From: Sphaerisporangium sp.
GTDB lineage: Bacteria > Actinomycetota > Actinomycetes > Streptosporangiales > Streptosporangiaceae
Direction: 5' to 3'
Length of the DNA: 57,093 nt
NCBI GenBank assembly: GCA_025964675.1
Contig: JAOPYI010000132.1
Location: forward strand, 1 to 57,093
The notes below the pieces were generated by a model that had not been told where the DNA came from, searched no databases, and saw only the letters and a list, made by a program, of their open reading frames with translations. A program made the position numbers and the translations under genes. Positions 28,640-38,808 of the stretch are shown in pieces (the first letter of the stretch is position 1; every line of letters begins with the position of its first letter).

Positions 28640-30225
28640 ACACCGGCCTCCGCCGTTGAAGTCGAGGGAGCCTCCGGCGCAGAGGAAGCCTCCGGCACCC
28701 GCGAGGCAAGGGTCTCGTTGAACCCCGCCAGCCCGGGGATCTCGCCGCATCTCACCTGGATCGCCTTGGACAGGTCGAAGGCCCGGCTCAGGATGATGTC
28801 CGTGCGGAAGTCGACACCAACCTGCTTCACCGCCTCATGCCCGATCCTCAAAGCCTCCTCGCCGTCGCCCTCGATCACCCTGCAGTGCGCCTGGTCCAAG
28901 CGGATGAGCGTCTGGTCGAGCAGGTCGCCTTCGTACTTCTCCAGCGCCTGCTCCAGGATCAGGTCGGCCTCAATGGTCTGGCCCAGCCGGGTCAGTGCGT
29001 CGCCCTGGTGGAAGTAGAGCTGGCGCTCGGTGTAGCCGAAGGCGGTGTCCTCCTGCTGCGCGGGCGTCATCTGGGCGAACGCCGCCCGCGCGCGTGCCAG
29101 CGCCCGCTTGGCCTGGTCCACGACGTCCTTCTTGCCGCCGGAGTTCGCGAGCATGGACAGTGCGCGGGCCTCCACGACCGGAGCCATGGCCTTGGCCGCG
29201 CACGGTGTCTGCCCGGCCAGATCGCGGCTCTTCTTGGCCAGGTTGAGCGCCTCCCGGGGATCGCCGTAGAAAAGTGGGACAAGGGCCTCCCGGGCCGTGA
29301 CCCAGGCGCGCAGCGCACGGTCGCCGGTCTCGTCGGCGGCCGTGCGCGATGTACGGAAGAACGACCGGGCCATCCTCTGGTCACCGAGGTCGATCATGAT
29401 GATTCCGGCCAGGCCGGAGAGCCGGGCGGCGAGGGCGCAGAGACGCTCCTGAAGATCGATGGGCTGATGGTGCTCCATCGCCTGGCGCACCGTGCTGAAC
29501 TCCAGCAGCACGTCGCAGAGTTGGCGCATCGGGGGCGTGTTCATGTACTGCCGGCCGAAGGAAGCCGTCGCCTCCTCCCAGTGGTCAAGCATGGCCGGGG
29601 AGACAGTGGTCGAAACGAGGGTCTCGTCCATGCGCCGGCGGATGTTGTCGGCCGCGCCGAGCACCGACTCGTTCAACGGCACCGCGGTACCCGCTATGAG
29701 TTTCAGCAGCGTTCTACGTAACACGTTCTCGTCCTCCTCACCCCCGTTCAAAGAGGGGTCGCTGAGCGGCCTTGTCCACAGCTCGCGCGAGTCGGGGGAA
29801 CTGTCGGGTTCGAGCTCCTGGAGGCCGCCACCCCGTACGACACCCGGCATCCGGTGGCCATGGCCACAGATGCACGGACCGTCGTACCCGAGGGCCGCCG
29901 GCTCGACCCGGTAGACCGAACACAGGTAGTGGAGGTACTCCGGACCGGGGCGCTTCAGACCGCTCTCGTAAGCGCTCAGAAGCGTCTCCCCGATGCCTGG
30001 CACCGGTTTGCCGTCGCGTTCGAATAAGGCACGTACCTGTTCGATTACGTCGGCAAGGGCGATGCCATGGGCGAGGCGGTGAGATTTGATTCGAGTTGTC
30101 CCGAAATGAGGAGTACACGCTTCAAATACCTCTTCGGCGATTCGGGCCGTAGCGCGCCCGACCGCCAAGCCGCGCGCCCGGGTTTGCCGCGCTAACTCCG
30201 TTTCCTTGTGCTGTCTGCCGGACAT
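28636..30225 (-). CDS. XRE-family regulator with TPR-like C-terminal half
   Basis: A 529-residue transcription factor. The N-terminal 40 residues are basic, then an XRE helix-turn-helix occupies about residues 46-108 (RLAHGIALADVIEQV to YESGLKRPGPEYLHYLCSVYRV), followed by a CICGHGH cluster at about 118-124 that could bind metal. From about 250 to 500 there are helical repeats of TPR character (GDALTRLGQTIEADLILEQALEKYEGD). The plan resembles RRNPP-like and related actinobacterial regulators, whose repeat domains may bind peptides; that function is inference. ATG 30225 has GGAGAGGGG upstream. It is coupled to the GNAT gene and transcribed toward the peptide/TPR pair. Confidence 0.85.
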   Translation of the reverse strand: MSGRQHKETELARQTRARGLAVGRATARIAEEVFEACTPHFGTTRIKSHRLAHGIALADVIEQVRALFERDGKPVPGIGETLLSAYESGLKRPGPEYLHYLCSVYRVEPAALGYDGPCICGHGHRMPGVVRGGGLQELEPDSSPDSRELWTRPLSDPSLNGGEEDENVLRRTLLKLIAGTAVPLNESVLGAADNIRRRMDETLVSTTVSPAMLDHWEEATASFGRQYMNTPPMRQLCDVLLEFSTVRQAMEHHQPIDLQERLCALAARLSGLAGIIMIDLGDQRMARSFFRTSRTAADETGDRALRAWVTAREALVPLFYGDPREALNLAKKSRDLAGQTPCAAKAMAPVVEARALSMLANSGGKKDVVDQAKRALARARAAFAQMTPAQQEDTAFGYTERQLYFHQGDALTRLGQTIEADLILEQALEKYEGDLLDQTLIRLDQAHCRVIEGDGEEALRIGHEAVKQVGVDFRTDIILSRAFDLSKAIQVRCGEIPGLAGFNETLASRVPEASSAPEAPSTSTAEAGV

Positions 30226-30548
30226 ACCGGCCCCTCTCCTGTGGCCAGCCGCTCGTCCTGGTTGTCCATACCGACCCATCCCACCTGCGCTGACGCAACA
30301 TCGCGCCGGGTTAGGCTGCGTCTATCGAGAATGATGGACCAGTTATGACGAGACGTGAATGGAGTATTGAAGCTGCTGACATAGAATCGTCCCTCTCCGG
30401 GGACGTTCTTTCAACCCACTTCAAATATCCGCCCCTCCGACCGACCCCTGACGTTCGTTGACCTGTCGGCACAGGTGAGTCAGATTTGGCCGACCACCCC
30501 GATTCGCCGGCGTCATCGCCGCGGAATCGGACTAGAGGAAGGCTCGAA
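30226..30548. other. Divergent intergenic region, XRE regulator to 30549 gene
   Basis: A 323-base spacer between divergent genes, moderately AT-rich at 30335-30430. On the plus strand TTGACC (30458-30463) and CAGATT (30481-30486) are 17 bases apart and point to the 89-residue gene. A TAGGCT -10-like hexamer is at 30312-30317. It is a likely site for autoregulation by the XRE protein. No additional ORF is convincing. Confidence 0.4.
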
Positions 30549-30818
30549 GTGGACGAAGGCTTCCAACACCTGGAACGACTGGTCGACGAGCTCGACGCTC
30601 GGGGGCTGCTCGCCCGGGTGGTGCACACGCAGTCAGGGCGGGCGTTCGTCCGCGTGATCAACCCGAACGCCACCAGCCTCGCCGAGAACGTCACGTGCCG
30701 GCCGCAAGCGACCCCCGCCTACTACTGGTGGTCCTGGGGTGAGCGCATGCACCAGGTCGACGACCCGGCGGGAGCGGCGACCAAGGTCGCCCGAGTGCTG
30801 GCCGCGGTGAGCCAGTAA
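30549..30818 (+). CDS. Small conserved-looking protein, divergent from the XRE regulator
   Basis: An 89-residue soluble protein, unrecognised. It starts with an amphipathic helix (MDEGFQHLERLVDELDARG), then a beta-rich centre (ARVVHTQSGRAFVRVINP) and the aromatic stretch TPAYYWWSWGERMHQVDDP, ending in a helix. It resembles small proteins commonly found next to XRE regulators in filamentous actinomycetes, role unknown. GTG 30549 has GAGGAAGG six bases upstream and is better than the TTG at 30486. Confidence 0.75.
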   Translation: MDEGFQHLERLVDELDARGLLARVVHTQSGRAFVRVINPNATSLAENVTCRPQATPAYYWWSWGERMHQVDDPAGAATKVARVLAAVSQ

Positions 30819-30885
30819 GACACGAGACGGACGCGGTGCGGCGCAGTCACCGTGTCCACCCGTGTCCACCGCGGCTCTCCGGGGT

Positions 30886-30954
30886 CGGCGGGGTGCCCGG
30901 TGCGGAGCGTCCAGGTCCGTGGAGACACGGCCTTGGGCGCTGGGCACCCCGCCG
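30886..30954 (+). terminator. Long nested inverted repeat after the 30549 gene
   Basis: CGGCGGGGTGCCC at 30886-30898 pairs perfectly with GGGCACCCCGCCG at 30942-30954. The 43-base interior holds a second hairpin, CCGTG-GAGA-CACGG. It lies 68 bases after the stop; it may be a terminator or part of a structured RNA. Confidence 0.55.
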
Positions 30955-31035
30955 GCTCCTTATCCGGACGACCACCGGGTCAGGACTTGATCCAGGCCCG
31001 CGTGGTGATCGGGGAACTCCCCGATCGGAAACGGC

Positions 31036-31065
31036 GCGGGACACGCTTCCGGGTGCGTGTCCCGC
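31036..31065. terminator. 11-bp perfect hairpin before mscS
   Basis: GCGGGACACGC at 31036-31046 pairs with GCGTGTCCCGC at 31055-31065 around an eight-base loop. With the larger repeat at 30886-30954 it makes up most of the structure in the 440-base spacer before the channel gene. Confidence 0.55.
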
Positions 31066-31258
31066 CCGAGCCGTCTGTCACCGGGGTGCCCCGGCCCGCC
31101 CCTCCGCGGCCCCGGGCCTGGGTGCTCCCGTCTTCCCCGGCGCAATGTGACGACGGCCGGGCCGGTCGGCGGACTCAGTCAGGTCAAGTACCGTTCCACT
31201 AGGTCAAAAACCGAGAACTGTGTCCGCCGACCGACCCGATCCGAAGGGGATCACCCGC

Positions 31259-32254
31259 GTGTTCCTGCCCGTCCTCGAGTCGTCAGCCTCACCGGACCCG
31301 ACCATCCCTGGCCTCCAAGAAGCCGCGCAGAACGCCATGACCATGTGCGGGGTCAATAGCAACGACGACCCCCTGTGTGTGACACTGCTCACCATGCTTC
31401 CCGCGAATTGGGCGTCACCGGTCGCCTGGGGCATCAGCCTGATCCTCATCGTGGCGGTCGCCCTCATCGTTCGCGCGGTCCTCCACCGGCTGATCAACCG
31501 CGTGATCCGGCGGGCCGCCGACGGCGTGATGCCGGAGCGCCTCCGCGTGAAGATGAGCACATCCTTCGACGGCACCGCGGCCGTGCTCACCGAGCGACGG
31601 CGCCAGCGCGCCGAGACGCTGGGCTCGGTCCTCAGCAGCCTGATCTCCATCATCGTCTTCGGCACCGCCGCGCTCATGATCCTCGGGCGCTTCGGCATGA
31701 ATCTCGCGCCCGTTCTCACCAGCGTCGGCATCCTCGGCGTGGCCGTGGGCTTCGGGGCCCAGGAACTGGTCAAGGACTTCATCGCGGGCATGTTCATGCT
31801 GATGGAGGACCAGTACGGCGTGGGCGACCTGATCGACACCGGAGCGGCCGCCGGCACCGTCGAGGCCGTCACCCTGCGCATCACCCGCCTGCGGGACGCG
31901 GACGGCAGGGTCTGGTACGTCCGCAACGGCACCATCACACGCATCGGAAACGACTCCCAAGGCTGGTCTCGCGCCCTCGTTGACGTGCCGGTGGCCTACG
32001 ACGCCGACATCTCGGGCATCCGCGACCTGCTCAAGGAGATCGCCGGGGCCATCTGGGAGGATCCCGGCTTCCGCGATGTCGCGATCGTCGAGGAGCCCCA
32101 GGTGTACGGGCTGGAGCAGATCTCCGACAAGGCGATGATCTTCAGGATCACCGTGAAGACCGTCCCCGCGCACCAGGCGGAGATCGCCCGGGAGCTGCGC
32201 ATGCGGGTCAAGTGGGCGCTCGACCGAGCGGGCATTCCCCTCGCCGGTGTCTGA
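31259..32254 (+). CDS. MscS-family mechanosensitive channel
   Basis: A 331-residue small-conductance mechanosensitive channel that releases solutes on osmotic downshock. Hydrophobic helices lie near residues 50-75 and 125-145; the pore helix follows with the glycine/alanine-rich [30 protein letters not shown], and the beta domain with [38 protein letters not shown] 31259 is preferred because AAGGGGA lies eight bases upstream; GTG 31220 adds 13 residues. The N-terminus carries a cysteine-containing stretch before the first helix. The globin gene begins 14 bases downstream. Confidence 0.93.
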   Translation: MFLPVLESSASPDPTIPGLQEAAQNAMTMCGVNSNDDPLCVTLLTMLPANWASPVAWGISLILIVAVALIVRAVLHRLINRVIRRAADGVMPERLRVKMSTSFDGTAAVLTERRRQRAETLGSVLSSLISIIVFGTAALMILGRFGMNLAPVLTSVGILGVAVGFGAQELVKDFIAGMFMLMEDQYGVGDLIDTGAAAGTVEAVTLRITRLRDADGRVWYVRNGTITRIGNDSQGWSRALVDVPVAYDADISGIRDLLKEIAGAIWEDPGFRDVAIVEEPQVYGLEQISDKAMIFRITVKTVPAHQAEIARELRMRVKWALDRAGIPLAGV

Positions 32255-32268
32255 GTAGGCTGGAGTAC

Positions 32269-32658
32269 GTGTCCGCTACTCCTCCGGAATCCCTGTCCTT
32301 CTACGACGCCGTGGGCGGCTCAGAGGCCTTCGAGCGCCTCGTGCACCGCTTCTACCAAGGCGTCGCCGAGGATCCACTGCTACGCCCGCTCTACCCCGAG
32401 GAGGACCTCCACGGGGCCGAGGAGCGGCTGCGCATGTTCCTCATCCAGTACTGGGGCGGTCCCAGCACCTACGGCCAGCAGCGCGGGCATCCCCGGCTGC
32501 GCATGCGGCACGCGCCGTTCGTCATCGGCGAGAGCGAGCGCGACGCGTGGCTGAAGCACATGCGTGACGCCGTGGAGTCCCTGGAACTACCCGAAGATCT
32601 GGAGACCAAGCTCTGGACCTACCTGCTGTACGCGGCCCAGAGCCTCGTGAACGCATAA
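32269..32658 (+). CDS. glbO: Group II truncated haemoglobin
   Basis: A 129-residue 2-on-2 globin of the trHbO class, a cytoplasmic haem protein for oxygen or nitric oxide chemistry. Visible family residues: the distal tyrosine in RFYQG (B10), the WGGP turn, the proximal histidine in RMRHAPF (F8) and the tryptophan in RDAWLKHM (G8). GTG 32269 fits the usual N-terminus ([10 protein letters not shown] follows); a weak TGGAG site precedes it. It is 14 bases downstream of mscS and its TAA directly abuts the GH13 frame, matching the glbO-aglA order of mycobacteria (Rv2470-Rv2471). Confidence 0.93.
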   Translation: MSATPPESLSFYDAVGGSEAFERLVHRFYQGVAEDPLLRPLYPEEDLHGAEERLRMFLIQYWGGPSTYGQQRGHPRLRMRHAPFVIGESERDAWLKHMRDAVESLELPEDLETKLWTYLLYAAQSLVNA

Positions 32659-34230
32659 GTGCCCGGCTCAGGGGGCAGCCAAGGACTTGTGAATAAATCC
32701 CCTTGGTGGCGTGATGCCGTCGTTTACGAAATCTACGTTCGCAGCTTCGCCGACGCCACGGGAGACGGCGTCGGTGACCTCCAAGGGATCCGTTCCCGCC
32801 TGCCCTACCTAGCGGAGCTGGGCGTGGACGCGGTCTGGCTTACTCCGTTCCAACCCTCCCCCATGGCCGACGGCGGGTACGACGTCGCCGACTACCGAGG
32901 CGTCGACCCGCTCTTCGGCGACCTCGGCGACCTCGACGCCCTGGTCGCCGACGCCCACGCCCACGGCCTTCGGCTGATCGTCGACATCGTTCCGAACCAC
33001 AGCTCGTCGGCCCATCCGTGGTTCCAGGCGGCCCTCGCCTCGCCGCCGGGCAGCCCCGAGCGCGACCGCTACGTCTTCCGGAACGGCGACGTGCCGCCCA
33101 ACAACTGGACGTCGGCGTTCAGCGGGCCGGCGTGGAGCCGAGTCCCCGACGGGCAGTGGTACCTCCACCTGTTCGCGCCGCAGCAGCCTGACTTCAACTG
33201 GCGCAACCCCGCCGTCCACGAGGAGTTCCTCGATGTCCTGCGGTTCTGGCTCGACCGGGGTGTCGACGGGTTCCGCATCGACGTCGCCATGGGTCTCTAC
33301 AAGGACGCCGACCTGGCGGACATTCCTCCCGCGAGCGAGGGATACCAGGCCCCGTCGCCCATCTGGAGCCAGCCAGAGGTGCACGAGGTCTACCGCGAGT
33401 GGCGCAAGGTCCTCGACTCCTACCCCGGCGACCGCGCCGCCGTGGGAGAGGTGTGGACCCACTCCCCCGAGGATCTCGCCCTCTACGTAAGGCGTGACGA
33501 GCTGCACCAGAGCTTCAACTTCGCCTGGCTGGAGGCGCCGTGGTCGGCCACGGCCTTCCGGAAGATCATCGACGACACGCTGGCGGCGGTCACGGCGCCG
33601 ACGTGGGTGCTCTCCAACCATGACGTAGTGCGCCATGTCACCAGGTACGGCGTGGGATCCCCGGACCCGCACGCCGGCCTCGCACGCGGACGCGCCGCGC
33701 TGCTCGCGATGCTGGCCCTGCCCGGGTCCGCGTATCTCTACCAGGGAGAGGAGCTGGGCCTTCCCGAGGTGAAGGATCTTCCTGCGGAGGCGCGGCAGGA
33801 CCCGATCTTCAAGCGCTCCAACGGCAGGCTTCCCGGGCGTGACGGATGCCGGGTGCCGATCCCCTGGTCCGGCACCGCCGAGCCGTACGGGTTCTCTCCG
33901 GAGGGCGGCCACCCATGGCTGCCCCAGCCGCCGGAGTGGGCGGCGCTCACCGCCGAGCGCCAGGCCGGCGACCCGGCCTCCACGCTTTCGTTCTACCGCC
34001 GGGCACTGGCCCTTCGCCGGTCCATGAGGGAGTCTCTGCCCGGCTCGGTCACTTGGCTCGAATCTCCGGGCGACGCGCTGTTTCTCTCGCGGGGCGAGCT
34101 GATCTGCGCGATCAACTGCGGCGAGGACCCCGTACGGCTACCGCCACACGGCGGGATCCTCATCTCCAGCGGGGAGCCGGACGAGGTGTCACTGGCCCCG
34201 GACACGGCCGTGTGGCTGCGCCCCGCGTAG
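32659..34230 (+). CDS. aglA: GH13 alpha-glucosidase / oligo-1,6-glucosidase-like enzyme
   Basis: A 523-residue cytoplasmic glycoside hydrolase family 13 enzyme acting on alpha-glucosides. Conserved regions: DIVPNHSS (region I), DGFRIDVA with the nucleophile aspartate (II), AVGEVW with the acid glutamate (III) and LSNHDVVRH with the third aspartate (IV). There is no signal peptide. GTG 32659 immediately follows the globin stop; GTG 32689, behind AAGGA, gives the more typical start MNKSPWWRDAVVYEIYVRSF. Substrate (maltose, isomaltose, trehalose-type) is not decided by the sequence. Confidence 0.93.
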   Translation: MPGSGGSQGLVNKSPWWRDAVVYEIYVRSFADATGDGVGDLQGIRSRLPYLAELGVDAVWLTPFQPSPMADGGYDVADYRGVDPLFGDLGDLDALVADAHAHGLRLIVDIVPNHSSSAHPWFQAALASPPGSPERDRYVFRNGDVPPNNWTSAFSGPAWSRVPDGQWYLHLFAPQQPDFNWRNPAVHEEFLDVLRFWLDRGVDGFRIDVAMGLYKDADLADIPPASEGYQAPSPIWSQPEVHEVYREWRKVLDSYPGDRAAVGEVWTHSPEDLALYVRRDELHQSFNFAWLEAPWSATAFRKIIDDTLAAVTAPTWVLSNHDVVRHVTRYGVGSPDPHAGLARGRAALLAMLALPGSAYLYQGEELGLPEVKDLPAEARQDPIFKRSNGRLPGRDGCRVPIPWSGTAEPYGFSPEGGHPWLPQPPEWAALTAERQAGDPASTLSFYRRALALRRSMRESLPGSVTWLESPGDALFLSRGELICAINCGEDPVRLPPHGGILISSGEPDEVSLAPDTAVWLRPA

Positions 34231-34277
34231 CCGACCCGGCTCTCCGCCCCGCCGCGGACGCATGAGGCGCGACGCCG

Positions 34278-34310
34278 GTGGTACGGGCACGTCGGACGTG
34301 CACGTACCAC
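34278..34310. terminator. Convergent hairpin between the GH13 gene and ettA
   Basis: GTGGTACG (34278-34285) pairs with CGTACCAC (34303-34310); after one mismatch GCACGT pairs with ACGTGC around a three-base loop. It lies between convergent genes and is nearly symmetrical, so it can act both ways. Confidence 0.75.
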
Positions 34311-34322
34311 GGGCGTTCTCGA

Positions 34323-35987
<1,665 letters not shown>

Positions 35988-35997
35988 GCTCCTAAGA

Positions 35998-37299
35998 CTA
36001 GGGGATGCCGCCGTCGGAGTTGTCCGCTCGCGCACGAGGCGGCGCCAACGGGGCCACAGGCAGGCATATGCGGTCGCGGCCGAGCTCCTTCGCCCGGTAC
36101 AGAGCGAGGTCGGCCGCGGCGAGCAGCTCGATCAGGTCGTCACCGTGGAGGCTCATGATGGCGACCCCGGCGGAGATCGTCACCGTGATCATCGCGTCGT
36201 CCACCGGAATGGCCATCCTGCCGACCCGGGACCGCAGGCGCTCGGCGACCCGGCGGGCCTCGGCGACGTCGGCGCGCGGCAGGAGCACCACGAACTCCTC
36301 GCCGCCGAACCGGCCCACGACGTCGTAGTCACGGAGCTGGCTGCGCAGCGCTGTGGCGACACCCGCGAGAACCTGGTCGCCGACCAGGTGGCCGTAGGTG
36401 TCGTTGACCCGCTTGAAGTGGTCGATGTCGACGATCAGGAGCGCGAGGGTCTCGCCCGTGCGGCGGGCGCGGACGATCTCGGTGTCGGCCTCCCGCTGCC
36501 ACGCCGCGGCGTTGAGCAGGCCGGTCTTGGCGTCGGTGCGGGCGGCGGCCTTGAGCTGCGCGTGGAGCAGGCTGCGTTGCAGGAGCACGACCGGTGGAAG
36601 CGTCAGCACCAGCAGGACGGGACTCAGGCCGCAGGCGATGGCGACCAGGACACCGAGGCACAGCTCGACGACGTCGAGGAGAACGCGCTCGCGGTCCCAA
36701 AGGACGTCGCGCCAGCGGGTGTCGGGGTCCGCCATGTGGAGCGCGATGGCGATCAAGGCGGTGTTGAGCACCGTGAACAGCGCCGCGCACCCGACGGCGA
36801 GCGCCATCGGGCCACCGGACCCGAACGATCGGCCCGTCGGATCGTGCACGACCGAGTGGAAGAGCACAGAGGCGACACCGGCCGCGAGACCGATCGCCGC
36901 CGCGCTGAAGACACGCCGGTAGACCACAGTCGCCCGGACCCGGATCTGCAACAGGAGCTGCAGGGGCAGGGGCGCCAGCAGCGCGTAGACCGGGGGCAGC
37001 AGCAAGGCGACCGGGAGCCACCACGCGGAGAGCAGGTCACGCGAGACACCGGCCGGCATGCCGAGGCGACGGGTCGCCTCGATGCAGACCGCTCCACACG
37101 CCATCAGCGCCATGAACGTCAACAGCTCCGACCAGCGGAACTCCGTCGATCTGGCGAGGATGCCCGCCACACCGGCGGCGAGCCCGACGGTGGCGCACAA
37201 ATACGCGACCAAGGCGGCGGGCTGTGCCAGCAGCGGCCATCGGTCGGCTAGCGAGAGCATGCCGCGTGGCTCGACCGCGATCTCACCGGATGCCGTCAT
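35998..37299 (-). CDS. Membrane-bound diguanylate cyclase (GGDEF)
   Basis: About 433 residues. The N-terminal 250 residues hold seven to eight hydrophobic segments, a MASE-like sensor region; the C-terminal 170 form a GGDEF domain with active site GGEEF (in VGRFGGEEFVVLLPRADVAEARR), the metal-binding LLIVDIDHFKRVNDTYGH and the later ISAGVA. It should make cyclic di-GMP, which in filamentous actinomycetes controls development. No RXXD inhibitory site is seen: the residues before GGEEF are DYDVVGRF. Possible starts are TTG 37311, GTG 37302 and ATG 37299, the last behind a G-rich site. Confidence 0.93.
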   Translation of the reverse strand: MTASGEIAVEPRGMLSLADRWPLLAQPAALVAYLCATVGLAAGVAGILARSTEFRWSELLTFMALMACGAVCIEATRRLGMPAGVSRDLLSAWWLPVALLLPPVYALLAPLPLQLLLQIRVRATVVYRRVFSAAAIGLAAGVASVLFHSVVHDPTGRSFGSGGPMALAVGCAALFTVLNTALIAIALHMADPDTRWRDVLWDRERVLLDVVELCLGVLVAIACGLSPVLLVLTLPPVVLLQRSLLHAQLKAAARTDAKTGLLNAAAWQREADTEIVRARRTGETLALLIVDIDHFKRVNDTYGHLVGDQVLAGVATALRSQLRDYDVVGRFGGEEFVVLLPRADVAEARRVAERLRSRVGRMAIPVDDAMITVTISAGVAIMSLHGDDLIELLAAADLALYRAKELGRDRICLPVAPLAPPRARADNSDGGIP

Positions 37300-37661
37300 C
37301 ACATCCCCCAACGCTCTCCATCCGGACTGGTATGTCTTTCGACTCTACGTCTCACGATGTGTAACACAATAGTCGCAGAGTGTGCGGCCCGCGATGGGAA
37401 CCGCTACGTTGAGCACTGTGGCCATCTCCGTCCGTTGGTCACGATGTGACCGCTCCCCCTCGAGCGGCCCCCTGTGGGAGAGGAGCAGCCATGGTGCGAG
37501 GCGTGATCTGGACCTGATCAGGTGCCTTCACACATGACCCACGGTGGCTTCGCCCGCTGCCCGCAGAGACGAAGCCTCTTAAGGCGGGTGCGTCGGCCGC
37601 GCTTCGGCCGGGACAACCGACACGCCGGAACACAGCCGACACATCCCCGCCGGAGAACGAC
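37300..37661. other. Spacer between ssb and the cyclase gene
   Basis: About 360 bases without a supported gene. The part next to the cyclase (37330-37380) is AT-richer and probably holds its promoter. A small hairpin CGGCCG-CGCTT-CGGCCG lies at about 37590-37606 and could end the ssb transcript. I looked for a cyclic di-GMP riboswitch and found none. Confidence 0.35.
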
Positions 37662-38504
37662 TCAGGCGGCGAGGCGCTCGACGGTTTCCCCTCCCGGCCA
37701 CGACCCCACGTCGTCCGAACCCTCCACCGTGTCCATCCGGGACTCCGCACGAGCGAGGCCGGAATCACCGTCTCCGCCCGCCCCAGCGAGAACGAGGCCG
37801 GTCTCGGCTGACCCTATGTGGGTGGGATTGGGCCGTCCCGACCTCCTACGAGAGACACCGGAACGAGCCGAACCCGGGGAAACCTCGGGATCACCCGGAC
37901 CCCCATGGGTCAAGTCGCCCCCAGCCGAACCGTCGGAGACACCCCCATGGGCGAGATCCGCTTCGGCTGAGCTTATGAGGGCGGGGTGGGTGTCGCCCGC
38001 TTCGGCGGGACGCGTGAGAGCGAAGCGTGGGTCGACGCCAGGTGAGCCGCCGGACTCAGCCGTCGGGCCGCCGAGCTCCCAATCTCGGGTGCTGAGGGCC
38101 AGTTGCTGTCGCGCGACCTCGTCGAAGGACGGCGTGGGCACTCCCCGATGGGACTTCTCGAAGCTGCTCACGCCGCGCCTCAGATCGTGGCCGAGCGATG
38201 TGGCCTCGACCTCGGCGAGGAAGCGCCTCTCGCCGTCGCGCTCGTAGGAGCGGATGCGAAGCTTGCCGTGGACGACGATCGGCTGACCGAGCTTGACCGA
38301 CTGGGCGACATTGTCGGCCAGGACCCGATAGCACCGGACGGTGTAGAAGGTGGTCTCGCCGTCGTGCCAGGACTGGGACGCCTTGTCGAACACGCGCCGC
38401 GTCGTGGCGAGTCTGAGCGACGTGGCGCGGGAGCCGTCGTCGAAGTGATACTCCCGGGGATCGGTGCTGACGTTGCCGCTCAACGTGACATAGATGTCGT
38501 TCAT
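37662..38504 (-). CDS. ssbB: SsbB-like single-stranded DNA-binding protein with a long tail
   Basis: A 280-residue protein. Residues 1-110 are an OB-fold of SSB type (MNDIYVTLSGNVSTDPREYHF, FYTVRCYRVLADNVAQSVKLGQPIVVHGKLRIRSYERDGERRFLAEVEA). The remaining 170 residues are low-complexity (G, S, P, D, E) and end WPGGETVERLAA, without the acidic DDDIPF-type tip by which the main SSB recruits partners. This agrees with the paralogue SSBb (Rv2478c) more than replicative SSB. ATG 38504 has GGGAGG just upstream; the frame open to 38579 is not conserved-looking. Confidence 0.9.
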   Translation of the reverse strand: MNDIYVTLSGNVSTDPREYHFDDGSRATSLRLATTRRVFDKASQSWHDGETTFYTVRCYRVLADNVAQSVKLGQPIVVHGKLRIRSYERDGERRFLAEVEATSLGHDLRRGVSSFEKSHRGVPTPSFDEVARQQLALSTRDWELGGPTAESGGSPGVDPRFALTRPAEAGDTHPALISSAEADLAHGGVSDGSAGGDLTHGGPGDPEVSPGSARSGVSRRRSGRPNPTHIGSAETGLVLAGAGGDGDSGLARAESRMDTVEGSDDVGSWPGGETVERLAA

Positions 38505-38808
38505 CGTGCCTCCCATGGCGGGCCGGCGGACGGTCTCCGCCGACATGGGAGCCAGCTTGCCCGGCCCGTCACTCTCCATAATCGCCGAACTCCATTCTGT
38601 GGAGTTCCCGCCACGCCGTACGGCCGGCTGTGGAAAACCGACGAAGGTCCAGGTCAGGCGACGTGGTGCTCTTGGGTCAGGTCTTGGTGGGCCGGTGCGG
38701 ATTCTCGTGAGTGAGGTTCATTGTGCTGAGGCGAGCCTGATACGGAGGCCGCGCAGGAGTAGCCGGTGTCCGAGCGGTCATCGGTTGGGAACCGTTGAGC
38801 CGGTGTGG
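38505..38808. other. Spacer between dynA and ssb, with a small palindrome
   Basis: About 300 bases without a supported gene. GAACTCCA/TGGAGTTC (38587-38594 with 38600-38607) is an 8-bp perfect stem with a five-base loop, about 85 bases before the ssb start. It may be an operator of ssb or a terminator of the dyn operon. Confidence 0.4.

Noticed and set aside
37300-37661. Cyclic di-GMP riboswitch near the GGDEF gene
   Set aside because: No match to the GEMM-I or GEMM-II cores on either strand.
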